DNA of 13,188 nucleotides from Cochliopodium minus (GCA_024220525.1 JAMYWO010000028.1:1-13188); one strand, 5' to 3'; positions 1 to 8,400 are shown, numbered from the stretch's first letter. Numbers and translations: made by a program. The notes: generated by a model not told the origin, from the letters alone.

Positions 1-142
1 TTTTATTTTATTTTTATTTTTATTTTTATTTTTATTTTTATTTTTATTTTTATTTTTATTTTTTTATTTTTATTTTTTTATTTTATTTTTATTTTTATTT
101 TTATTTTTATTTATTATTTATTATTTTTCATTTTTTATTTAG
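1..142 (+). repeat. TTTTTA-type simple repeat inside the 3' part of a NUBP1 intron
   Basis: Tandem TTTTTA units with occasional T-length changes fill about 1-120 and run into a T-rich tract ending TTTATTTAG at 142. The next base opens an exon that reads as NUBP1, so this is the 3' end of an intron whose donor lies upstream of the window. Similar T-rich hexamer stretches, on the coding strand, fill introns of the kelch gene at about 5090-5200 and 5835-5925. Confidence 0.8.
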
Positions 143-491
143 GATTTGTTTGTCCTAATTGTAAAGGAGAGTCCGTCATATTCAAACCTACCACAGGAGG
201 AGCCTTGAAGATGTGCGAAGAGATGGATGTCAAGTTTTTAGGAAGTGTCCCTCTTGACCCCAAGTTGGCTCGCTGTTGTGATGAAGGCAAAAACTTTTTT
301 GAAGAATTTCCTGAGAGTCCTGCTGTTGTCAAGTTAAAAGAAATCATAGAAAGTAAAACAATTTTTAATTATTTCGATTATTTTTTATTTTTTATTTATT
401 TTATTTTTTATTTTTTAATTTTCAATTTTTATTATTTTTATAATTATTTTTAAATTTTCTTTTTTTAGAAATTACGAATGAGTCAAAGTAG
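143..491 (+). CDS. NUBP1: Cytosolic Fe-S cluster assembly scaffold NUBP1/Nbp35, 3' end only
   Basis: This is the C-terminal part of a P-loop NTPase that, with NUBP2/Cfd1, assembles and hands on 4Fe-4S clusters for cytosolic and nuclear proteins. Exons are 143-352 and 469-491, with a 116-nt GTAAAA...TTTTTAG intron, and the stop is TAG at 489-491. The first visible codons read FVCPNC, the conserved CPxC pair (Cys codons at 151 and 160) that binds the bridging cluster. After it come [16 protein letters not shown], then [19 protein letters not shown], then [11 protein letters not shown], all typical of the NUBP1 C-terminus. The joined last codons encode EKITNESK. The first visible exon needs one base from upstream to complete a codon. 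The Walker motifs and N-terminal cysteines are outside the window. The CPNC context and length past it favour NUBP1 over NUBP2. Confidence 0.9.
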
Positions 492-1235
492 AGGATGCAT
501 GATTGTTTTTTATTTTGTTTATGGTTTTGGATATAAATAAATTTATTTAAAAAGATAGAATGTCAACATTTTCCGCAATTGATAATATGATTTGGTATCT
601 CATTAATTAGTATTTCAAATTTTAAGAGATTATTAATTTACTTTAAAATCTCTTGGCTATTTTTTTTGAATTTTTTGAAATTATAAAAGGGCACAAAGGT
701 TGATTGATTCTTTTTGGTGCATTGGATAGATTATTAACATAATATAGGAATAATTTTGATAATGCCTTCACAAATACCATATATGAAGATTTATTTTTTA
801 AATAATCAAATATCACATTAAAACATTCAATTTAACAAAAAAAATGTTCTATTCTTATGAGCACCATACCTCCTATTTTGAGATTTACTTGGTCTCATTT
901 ATCAATAAACACTTTAAATTGGAAAATAAAAAAAAAAGCAAAAGGCACGATAACCAAAAACATTTCATCCATATCCATTCCTACAATTGATGGATTATAA
1001 GAATTAGAATTATATCATCTTCGGTTTTGATTTTAAATTAATTATATTGCTGATAATATAGAAATATATCACCAAATTTCCTCAGATGCATAACACATGA
1101 AAGAATCTGAGAGAATGCATAGATAACTGATAATCCATTCAATTCATGAATATATAAAATTCGATTTCATTGAGAAATCTTTTATTGATTTCACAAAAAA
1201 ATTTCAATCACATAAAACTATTTTTAAAAAAAAAA
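492..1235. other. Intergenic spacer between NUBP1 and the F-box gene
   Basis: I see no gene I can support on either strand. It holds the NUBP1 3' flank and the upstream region of the F-box gene. Visible items are weak: an 8-bp inverted repeat, AAGAGATT at 624-631 with AATCTCTT at 647-654; a TATAAAAGGG at 682-691 followed by a poor GCAC...GTGC hairpin (691-720); and an isolated 48-codon open frame at 844-990 with poly(A) before its ATG. Confidence 0.6.
536..541 (+). terminator. Candidate AATAAA polyadenylation signal for NUBP1
   Basis: AATAAA lies 45 nt past the NUBP1 stop, in the usual place for a eukaryotic poly(A) signal. In DNA this AT-rich the hexamer also arises by chance, so position is the main support. 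Confidence 0.35.
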
Positions 1236-2362
1236 ATGAAAGAGAATAAGGAAATGAATGAAAATGAAGCAGTTATTGTTGGTGTTCCTATTGATTATGA
1301 TTTTAGTGTTATCCCATATCATTTGAAGACTTATAATATAATTGTGAATAAAATTGAAGAGATCAATAAAAGGGAATATTACAAAGATTTGTTGATTGAA
1401 TTTCAAAATAAAAAAGATATTCCCAAAGATAAGATTGAAATATATGGCATTGGAGATTGTAGGTTAATAAGATCATATGAAGAGGTTGATAAATTGATAA
1501 ATGAGACAGAATCTGAAAAGACCTTTCCTTTCATGAAGTAAAAATTAAAATTTCAAAAGAAAAAAAAAGATAATTTTTTATTTTATTTTTTTATTAATTT
1601 CTTTCCACTTTTAAAAAATTTAGATTGCCTTCATTTTTGAGATTGTTAATAATATTGAAATCAAAGAATATCTTTGGGATGATTTGTAGCTGTAAGGAGA
1701 TGAAGAAAATGTTGGAAAACAACAACATGTTCTGGAAAGCTCAATTCAAACTCCTCTTTGGTAGAAACTCTTTTGTTCCATCATCAAAAAACAAAACAGT
1801 GACATGGAAACAAAGAATAATTTCCAAACAATACATTTACAAAAACAGACCAAGTGAAACAGATTGTTATTATGAATCTTTCAGAAATAAAGAAATGGAT
1901 ACTAAATCTGTGACGATTCAAGTAGAAGATGGAGAAAGAATTTTATTTTTAAATAGATACAACCTTTTTTATTATTGCAGGAATGGTTTTAATAATTCGA
2001 AATTTTTTCATCGAAAACTTTATTCGGCGAAAATTGGAGGTAATGTAGTTTATATCGAGTCAAATTGCAATGGATATGAGTCTCATACTATTCCATTAAT
2101 CAGAAATCAGAATGGGATTGGATCACATTTTGTGATACAATGCGAGTTTGAGATGATCATTGAAGATATCGTTGATTTAGATGAAATTCACTTTCTGAAA
2201 ATCTCTCTTTGTGAATGCGACATTTCTATTGAGATGCCCTATTCTAAAAGAGCAGATGATTTGTTGATTTTCTTTCGGAAGAGAAAGAACAGATCTGTAC
2301 AAATCAGTTTTGTAGATGTTGCAAAGATAAAGATTTTGGGTTGGAAATATTTGGAAAATTAA
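1236..2362 (+). CDS. F-box-like protein of unknown target, 346 aa, two exons
   Basis: Exons are 1236-1537 and 1624-2362, joined across an 86-nt GTAAAAAT...ATTTAG intron that preserves frame (phase 2). I chose the ATG at 1236 because it follows a run of more than ten A, the start context seen in most genes here. The upstream in-frame codons lack an ATG. Residues about 99-145 resemble an F-box: LPSFLRLL, then hydrophobic positions, then the CSCKEMKKML segment and NNMFWKAQFKLLFG. F-boxes bind SKP1 in SCF ubiquitin ligases. The first 98 residues contain EAVIVGVPIDYDFSVIPYHL and IEIYGIGDCRLI and match nothing I recognise. The remaining 200 residues are a mixed hydrophobic and polar domain with no WD40, kelch or LRR repeat visible. 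No signal peptide or membrane segment is seen. The F-box call is moderate; the substrate is unknown. Confidence 0.65.
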
Positions 2363-2593
2363 ATTTTTTTAGTGAATTTTATTGAGATTTGAAATTGAAT
2401 TTTATTAATTTTTAAAAACAAAAATCATTGATTAATCTTTTCCTCAATTGATATAAAAATTTTATTTATTCTTTTCAATTGATTTTTTCAATCTCCAATA
2501 GATTTTAAATGAATGGATTACAAATTCATATAAAACAAAAATTTTCAAATAAAATATACATGTGCCATTCAAAGAAAAGGAGAACAATGAAAA
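2363..2593. other. Convergent spacer between the F-box gene and the small membrane protein gene
   Basis: The two flanking genes end towards each other across this AT-rich spacer. An AATAAA at 2548-2553 could serve the F-box transcript, although it is 185 nt past the stop. A short ATGAAT...ATTCAT inverted repeat is also present. Nothing else is supported. Confidence 0.4.
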
Positions 2594-3124
2594 TCAATTG
2601 GCTTTGGGAAAAACATCAGAATTTGTATTCATATTATCGATGGGCAAAGGTTTATCTACTGTAATATCGTTTGATTTATCTTGTATTTTAGGTATCTCTG
2701 CAATATTGGAAGCTTTTGTGATATGATTGAAATTAGGATTCGATATATCCTTTGAAAAATCTTTTTTGGCATCAACATTTGATTGATCCCCTTTAACTTG
2801 AACTTCATCTTGTTTCTCATCGATGATTTTGGACAACGAATCATTGAGGATAGCACGCTCTTTCTCTTCGATCCCATCTTTTTCCTCCTTCTTCATCTCC
2901 TTCTCCTCCTCTTCCTTTTCGATGATCTTCTCTATTGCATCCTCCCAGATATCTTCTTGCTTCTCTTTTATCTTCTTTATCTCCTCACTCCCAAGATGCA
3001 CTTGCACCATTCCTTCTCTTTCTTTGTTATTATCTTTGGATGAGCTGTTGAGATATACATAGATCATAGAGAATAATATCAAATAGATTATGGTGAGTGA
3101 TATTGCCAGTTCTTTCTTGCTCAT
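2594..3124 (-). CDS. Single-pass membrane protein with charged coiled coil, 176 aa, unknown function
   Basis: This is an intronless frame opening at an ATG preceded by A-rich sequence and ending in TGA at 2594-2596. Residues 1-6 are MSKKEL. A membrane segment of about 20 residues follows (AISLTIIYLILFSMIYVYL), then a soluble tail. Residues about 45-105 are almost entirely Glu, Lys, Ile and Met in a helical pattern (EEIKKIKEKQEDIWEDAIEK, then EEEEKEMKKEEKDG), consistent with a coiled coil. The last 70 residues are polar, Asp/Asn/Lys rich and probably disordered. It could be a tail-out or tail-in anchor; orientation is not decided by the sequence. It is divergent from the desaturase gene, and the two starts are 175 nt apart (91 nt if the desaturase starts at 3216). 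No family is recognised. Codon use and the start context look genuine. Confidence 0.65.
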   Translation of the reverse strand: MSKKELAISLTIIYLILFSMIYVYLNSSSKDNNKEREGMVQVHLGSEEIKKIKEKQEDIWEDAIEKIIEKEEEEKEMKKEEKDGIEEKERAILNDSLSKIIDEKQDEVQVKGDQSNVDAKKDFSKDISNPNFNHITKASNIAEIPKIQDKSNDITVDKPLPIDNMNTNSDVFPKAN

Positions 3125-3299
3125 TTTTTTATTTTTTTATTTTTCCTTAATTTTATTTTCTAATCACTTTTTAATCTCAAATTTCAACCTTTTTGATCAA
3201 TAAAATATTAAGTTAATGAGAAAATATTTCAAGCTCATTTATTTCAGCAACTTTCTTTCCAATCAATATTTGATAAATTTTGAAAATATAAAAAAAAAA
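3125..3299. promoter_or_regulatory. Shared divergent promoter region
   Basis: This is the only DNA separating the start of the minus-strand membrane protein (3124) from the desaturase start (ATG at 3300). It is T-rich at the left and A-rich at the right, so each gene has poly(A) on its own coding strand before its ATG. An in-frame ATG at 3216 could instead begin the desaturase. No recognisable activator site is visible. Confidence 0.4.
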
Positions 3300-4462
3300 A
3301 TGAAAAAAGATCTTTATAAAAAGCCCTTAATTTCTATTCCTACCATATTTGTTTTCATTTTTTCATATCTTCTATTTTTCATTTCATTATATTGCACATA
3401 CATCTATCATCTTCCCAAATATCTGACCATACTCTTATTATCCATCGCAGGATACAGTAAAATAAAAAAAAATTAAAAAATTATGGAAATTTATAGCTCT
3501 TTTATTAAATCTTAATGAAAGCATCTTTCACAGGTAAATATTAGAAATGATTTTTTTTTTATAATTTTTTATATCACATATTCCAAACGATAGTCATGCA
3601 TGATGCTTCTCATAAATCAATATCTACAAATTCTACAATCAATGATTTAATAGGAAGATTATCATCTTATCTATTGGGTCCAACAGTGTAAAACAAAAAA
3701 ATCCAAAAAAAATATAAAAATCAAAATTCTTAAAATAACTTTTTATAAAGAATTTATACTGCATTTCGTTTTGCTCACTTGGAACATCATTATAATACTA
3801 ATGATAAAGAGAATGATCCTGATTACTACAGCGGAAGTGCAACAAAGTACAACTTTCTATGGAGATTTACTACACAAGATTTCTATTATTACAAGTTTTG
3901 GATTAAAAACTTTAAAAAAAGACCAATAATTGAAATAATAGTAAAAAAAAAAAAATTTATTAAATGTTTTATTTTAATTAAATTAATTTAAATTTTTTTT
4001 TTGTTAGGAAATTTTTATAACTTTGTTTCTTGTGATGCCTTATGTTTTCTATTTCCTTCACACCCAAAATCTCCTCTTTGACACTTTCTTGTTCTGGTTT
4101 GTTCCTTCAAGACTTTCCATTGGGTTTTTGGCTTTCACCTTTGATTACTTGCCTCATTCTACATCCAAAGAAACCAAACAAAAGAACAAAGTAAAAATTT
4201 TTAATTTAAATTAATATATTTTTTTTTTTTACTTTTTTTTTTATTTTTTGTTCAGTATTTGACAACTTCATTCTTGTCATTTCCTTTCCAACCAATTTTT
4301 GATTTTCTTCTATTTTACCAAACTTACCATGCAGTTCATCACATTAATCCCACAATTCCATTTTACAAGTACATCTCGTATTATGTGAACAACAAACCAA
4401 AATTTTTACAAGAAAAAGTTCCAACAAGAAATTTTTTCAATTCAAAAAATAATTTTAATTAA
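3300..4462 (+). CDS. Membrane fatty acid desaturase/hydroxylase, five exons, 276 aa
   Basis: Exons are 3300-3456, 3594-3687, 3751-3940, 4008-4190 and 4256-4462; introns are 137, 63, 67 and 65 nt. The protein has the three histidine boxes of the di-iron membrane desaturase superfamily: HDASH (residues 55-59), HLEHH followed by YNTND (93-102) and YHAVHH (232-237), plus DYLPH near 193-197. NDPDYY after box 2 and HHINPTIPFYKY after box 3 are the pattern of short bacterial-type fatty acid desaturases and carotene hydroxylase-like enzymes. Hydrophobic helices lie near 10-50 and 148-192. Such enzymes use O2 and reduced ferredoxin or cytochrome b5 in the ER or plastid membrane. The substrate is not readable. 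I prefer the ATG at 3300, after eleven A; the ATG at 3216 would add 28 residues. The first junction is the least certain one. The 3' end is 40 nt from the opposing kelch gene. Confidence 0.82.
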
Positions 4463-4502
4463 AAATATATGTTTTTTTAAATAATTTATTTAATACACAA
4501 TT
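4463..4502. terminator. 40-nt convergent gap holding a minus-strand AATAAA
   Basis: The desaturase stop (4460-4462, +) and the kelch stop (4503-4505, -) face each other across 40 nt. On the minus strand AATAAA occurs at 4485-4490, 13 nt past the kelch stop. No plus-strand AATAAA is present in the gap, so the desaturase transcript probably extends into the kelch 3' exon on the antisense side. Confidence 0.45.
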
Positions 4503-6733
4503 TCAATTATCTTCAAATTCCTCTTCTTCACTCGACACAAACTCTACATTTTTTACAGTTTTGAATTGGGTGACGATGTTCTTCCACTTTTTCTTGATCA
4601 AGTAATAGATAAGGAACAAAGATCCCACTGCCACAAAGATGGTGATTTCAAACAAAAATAAATAAAAGTTTTCTGCCGCTTTGGCTGATTCATCTTTATT
4701 CAAAGTGAATTTCCAAACATCATTTAAATCTCTTTTTTTAAAAGTAAAAAATAAAATTAAAAAATAAAAATAATTTAAAAAATAAAAAAAAATGGAAAAT
4801 AAATAAAAATAATTATACGTATGAGGAGAATGTCTTTGTCCACCAAACAAATAAAAATGATGGAGATTATCAGAAATGAAAGAATGTCTGTATCGCTTGG
4901 AAGGCCAATAATTGTTTTTAGGATGAATGATTTGCCTCCAAGCGTAGTCGGTGGAGTTAAGAAACCAGATCTCACTGTCCAAGTCGCAAACTCCATTGGA
5001 GCATAAACTTCCACCAAATACATAAACGTTGTTGTTGAAAGTGGATGATGAGTGTTCATATCTCCCTCCAATCTTTTTTCTTTTTAAAAAATTAAATAAA
5101 AAATAAAAATAAAATGAAAAATAAAAATGAAAAAATAAAAAAATAAAAAAATAAAAAATCAAAAAAATAAAAAAATAAAAATAAAAAATATTAATCTTTT
5201 TACTCTAGTTTTTTGCTGTTTTCGTTTTGGTTGGCTGTTTCTTTTTGAGGAATGAGGGAAAATGTGTTTTCGGAGAGATTGTAAACCCAAACTTCATCAA
5301 AGATTTCTCCATTCTTGTTTTTCCCGCCAAAAATTACAACTTTGTTACCGTCAATCACTAATGAAAAATAAAAAAAATTTGGAATGAAAAAAATAAAAAA
5401 AAGTTTAAAAAATTAAAATAAAATTTACAATTACAAGAATGAGAAAATCTAGGAGAAGGCCAATCCATATTATCCCCAAGATTATTAACTTCTCTCCAAT
5501 CATTTCTTTTCATATCATAAATGAAAACAGAGTTCGTCTCTGTAGAATCGGAAGTTAACCCACCAAACGAAAAAATTCTTCCGCTACAGTAAACAGAACA
5601 ATGAGAAACCAATGGAGGAGGTTTATAAATAACTCCGCTATTGAAATTTGTTGAATTACTTATATTTGTTTTTTTGTTTTTTTTGTGCTTATTTTTTTTA
5701 TTTTTATTTTTATTTTTCTCATTTTTCATTTCTTTTTCTTTGGACCAGACATTCATCCATTTTTCGTCTTCGAAAGAAAAACACCACAAATCATTCAACT
5801 TTTTCTTCGTTGATTGATCATTTTTTAACACTATATAAAAATAAAAAAATATAAAAAATAAAAAAATAAAAAAATAAAATAAAATAAAATAAAATAGTTT
5901 AATAAAAATTAAAATAAAATTTTAAAATACCTTCTCCTCCAAAGATACACATCAGATCTTGATAACCTTGGAGCTTTATTTCATTTTTTCTGGTCAAATA
6001 GCGCATGGAAACATTCTTCGCGAGGAAATAGCTGTTCTCAATCCTTTCTTTGGGAAGATCTCCTCCCAAATCAAGAGAATACCATTTACTCTCTTCAACA
6101 CTAAATCTCCACATGTCTTTTTTTTTTAAAAAAAATATAAATTTTATACAATTTAATTTCACTGAATTTTTTTTTTTCTATACCATTCAAATATTTGAGA
6201 TCATTTCTATCCAATCTTATTCCATGTGTTATGTATATATTTCCTATCAATCAAATATTTTTATTTCAGCTAATTAATTTTATAATTTTGATTGTTTTTT
6301 CTTTCACCTTTATAATATGCAGAGCTATGTCCATATCTTGCGTATGGTTGATATTCTTTCTTTGATAACATCAAATGGTCTATATTACTAAAAAAAAAAA
6401 CGTTAAAATTCAAATCATATTCGCCTTTTATGTCAACATCACTGGTTAGTTATGTTAATGTAATGATTTAGTCCCATATTATAAATCAGGAAGTAAGTAA
6501 ATTTTATAACAAAAAAAAAAAAATATTTTTAAGGAATGTTGTCAAATAACAATTGTTAATCTATTCAACATCAAACTATTGATGTTTGTTATCATTTTAT
6601 TTCATTTCTATTTTTGATTTTACTCGTTTGTTTCTGTTGCCCATAATAAATCCCATGATCCATAGATGTTTTTGGTGAGAGAGAATGATAATATCATGAA
6701 TAGAAAGATATAAACATGTTTCCAAATATACAT
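4503..6733 (-). CDS. Membrane-anchored extracellular/luminal kelch-repeat protein, eight exons, 511 aa
   Basis: Minus-strand exons in order are 6733-6624, 6441-6308, 6243-6184, 6116-5931, 5830-5429, 5357-5204, 5079-4819 and 4731-4503; every junction keeps frame. An N-terminal signal peptide (about residues 1-26, MYIWKHVYIFLFMILSFSLT, ending IYGS) precedes six kelch motifs. These show the R-x-x-H-S turn, the double-glycine strand and the D/N-x-x-W strand: YGHSSAYYKG...DMWRF (72-106), CIFGGE...LNDLWCF (158-182), VSHCSV...FSFGG (232-254), RFSHSC...VVIFGG (291-309), RYEHSS...VYVFGG (355-372) and RYRHSF...FYLFGG...DVWKF (to 444). Blade 1 has ITHG where the others have FGG. A Lys/Asn-rich linker (about 194-219) separates blades 2 and 3. 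A membrane helix (about 458-481) leads to KKKWKN and a short acidic tail ending EEEEFEDN. It is a predicted type I surface or luminal protein; the ligand is unknown. Confidence 0.85.
6388..6401 (-). other. In-frame G-T11-AG tract in kelch exon 2, not an intron
   Basis: On the coding strand the 14 nt read G, eleven T, then AG. It looks like a tiny intron but is translated in frame as Val-Phe-Phe-Phe and the start of Ser. Removing 14 nt would break the frame into YQPYARYGHSS, so it is most likely coding. Confidence 0.7.
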
Positions 6734-6901
6734 CCAGACAGGGAATGAATCAAATTTTTTTTTTTTAATTTTGTGGTCTTGATATTCTTTTTTTTTAAGA
6801 AAAGATATTTCATATATTCAAAAGAATTGTTGAATAAGTTGAGGAAGGATTTGAAAAAAATTGAAAAGATTGTCAATTATTTAAATAGGTTTTAATATTT
6901 A

Positions 6902-7890
6902 TTAAAATGTAAAAAATACAAGAATAGCAATCAAAAGGGAAAGAGCAGGGAGGAAAACAACGGAGGAGGATTCAAGTTCAAGATCTCTATATGCTCTTGA
7001 TTTTTGGGTAGCAGTGTTTCTCACAATAAGATCGACGTGGTTCTCTCCATGATCGGTAGGGAGAGTTTTGGTGATGTTGGTTGCGGTAGTACATCCAACC
7101 AAATCAGAACCTCCAGAAAGAATCCAACAGCCTAAAAATTAAAAAAATTGAATTCTATTAAGCAATGGATAATAATTTAGTCTTCTTTATTTTTGCATTT
7201 TTTTGTTTTTTATTTTTATTTATTCAATATTGAATAAACATTTGTATGGTAAATATTTATAGTTAATATGTGAAAGATTTCTTTTTTATATATATATATA
7301 TTGCTTTTATTATTCTTACTGCTTCCATGAATAGCATTATCAGTATGTTCGTGTTCGTGGTGATTGTAAAGGCAGTATTCAACTCCAGAGGAAGGAGATG
7401 CAGTCCAAGAGAAGGTGTATTCCCCTTTTCCTTTATTTTGGATACGAATGCTGTTATCAGCAGGAACAGAAGGATATGGAGAAGATCCAGAAACCCAAGC
7501 AGCAGCTTCAAAATTGGAACTAGCACCAGAAATGGTAGATGGACTTTCAACGACAAGAAAATAGGTACCTGCAGTGTTAATAGGGAATTCAGAAACAGTG
7601 TTGGTTACTCTTTTGTTGGTGGATCTTTTGCTTGTTGGAAAGGTCCAAGAGAAAAGGGAATCTTGGTTTGATGTTGGGAATGATCCTAATTTAAGTCTCC
7701 AGTTGATTGGATTAGAACATGGGAATACTGATACAACTACACTTTGACCTACTTCAACAACAAAGGTATAATTCAAAATTGCTCCTTTATTTACTGTTCC
7801 AATAACTGGTGTTCCAAGGGTCAAAGTGGTTTGGGAATATGCAATACCAAGAAAAAAAGCGAGAATAGCGAAAACAATCAATTTATTCAT
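6902..7890 (-). CDS. Secreted PPC + fibronectin III protein, NDNF-like, with hydrophobic (GPI-type) tail
   Basis: Minus-strand exons are 7890-7320 and 7131-6902, with a 188-nt GTAAGAAT...TTTTTAG intron in phase 1; the product is 266 aa. Residues 1-19 form a signal peptide (MNKLIVFAILAFFLGIAYS). Residues about 24-130 look like a PPC-type beta sandwich: GTPVIGTVNKGAILNYTFVV, FPCSNPINWRLKLG and AGTYFLVVESPS. Residues about 150-243 look like a fibronectin III fold: GEYTFSWTASPSSGVEYCLY, then NHVDLIVRNTATQKSRAY. This order, with Cys at about 173, 192 and 204, recalls the animal secreted factor NDNF. The His-rich NHHEHEH segment (176-182) is distinctive. The last 20 residues (VVFLPALSLLIAILVFFTF) are hydrophobic to the stop, with SSS before them, as in GPI-anchor signals; a membrane helix without a tail is the alternative. 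The fold is moderately sure; the NDNF name is inference. Confidence 0.7.
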
Positions 7891-7962
7891 TTTTTTTTTT
7901 ATTTTGATTTTTTTTTATATTAATTTTTATATTTTCTTGTTTTTTAATTTTTAATCTTGATG

Positions 7963-8013
7963 GCTCGGAGCACTGTTAATAATTTATGAATATGATTTAA
8001 TAGACTCGGAGTC
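7963..8013. promoter_or_regulatory. Paired CTCGGAG palindromes, candidate transcription factor sites
   Basis: GCTCGGAGC (7963-7971) and GACTCGGAGTC (8003-8013) are each perfect odd palindromes around the same CTCGGAG core. Their centres are 41 nt apart, close to four helical turns. They lie about 73 and 113 nt upstream of the NDNF-like start at 7890. In such AT-rich DNA two G+C-rich matching palindromes are unlikely to be chance. I did not see the core elsewhere in the window. The factor is unknown. Confidence 0.45.
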
Positions 8014-8379
8014 ACTATTATATAAAATATTATAGGAAAATGAGAATCAAATGAACTTCCGCCTCAAATAAAGAATAATAAATAGAAAAGAAGGTACCAA
8101 AAAATATTAAAAAAAAATGTTTTCTTCTTTGCCCATTGAATATTAAAAATTTTTGATAATTTTTTTTTTTTGATGGTTTGTGATCAAGATTAGTGTTGAA
8201 CTTCTCAAAAAGAATAGATCCTTGAATTTTTAATTATATAATAAATTTTTTTTTTTTGAAAATCAAAAATAATTTGCCAAATGATTTTATTATATGTTAT
8301 AAAATTTCAATTTTGATCTTATATTCCACCAATACACCAAACAATGAAACCATTTGAATATTATATTTTCATCTTTTTC

Positions 8380-8400
8380 AAAAAAAAAAAAAAAAAAAAA
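8380..8400 (+). repeat. Homopolymer of 21 A
   Basis: This is the longest single-base run I saw. It follows a T-rich patch and precedes TGGGAATTGG in the TTLL-NDNF-like spacer. It may be a slippage-prone mononucleotide repeat or the remnant of a retroposed poly(A) tail, but no coding fragment precedes it on the plus strand. Its exact length should be treated with caution. Confidence 0.7.

Noticed and set aside
622-720. Inverted repeat AAGAGATT/AATCTCTT and a GCAC...GTGC hairpin with a TATAAAAGGG
   Set aside because: Short stems with long or uneven loops are common by chance in AT-rich DNA. No RNA gene features (tRNA arms, C/D or H/ACA boxes) accompany them.
844-990. A 48-codon plus-strand frame beginning MFYSYEHHTSYFEIY, rich in His, with poly(A) before the ATG
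   Set aside because: It is short, has no recognisable motif and no linked exon, and poly(A) before ATG occurs by chance in this composition. Transcript evidence could revive it.
2783-3062. Two plus-strand frames rich in Leu, Phe and Ser
   Set aside because: They are the complement of the Glu/Lys coiled coil in the minus-strand membrane protein; GAA/GAG/AAG codons read backwards give Phe, Leu and Ser runs.
3216-3299. Upstream in-frame ATG for the desaturase, and a TTTATTTCAG acceptor-like site at about 3238-3247
   Set aside because: The later ATG has the A-run start context and leaves a family-typical length. The extra 28 residues have no clear signal. A 5' noncoding exon remains possible but is unsupported.
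3497-3533. Candidate 37-nt exon in the desaturase gene between good splice sites
   Set aside because: Including it breaks the frame into the HDASH exon. The direct join of 3456 to 3594 keeps frame.
4775-5071. Minus-strand 98-codon frame overlapping kelch exon 7
   Set aside because: It results from using the second AG at the exon 7 acceptor. Only the first AG gives the frame with RYEHSSSTF and VYVFGG.
7270-7671. Plus-strand open frame of 133 codons
   Set aside because: It is antisense to exon 1 of the NDNF-like gene; the minus frame has a signal peptide and beta-sandwich pattern, this one has neither.
8380-8400. Poly(A) run as a retroposon tail
   Set aside because: No target-site duplication or coding fragment is visible upstream, and long homopolymers occur throughout the window.
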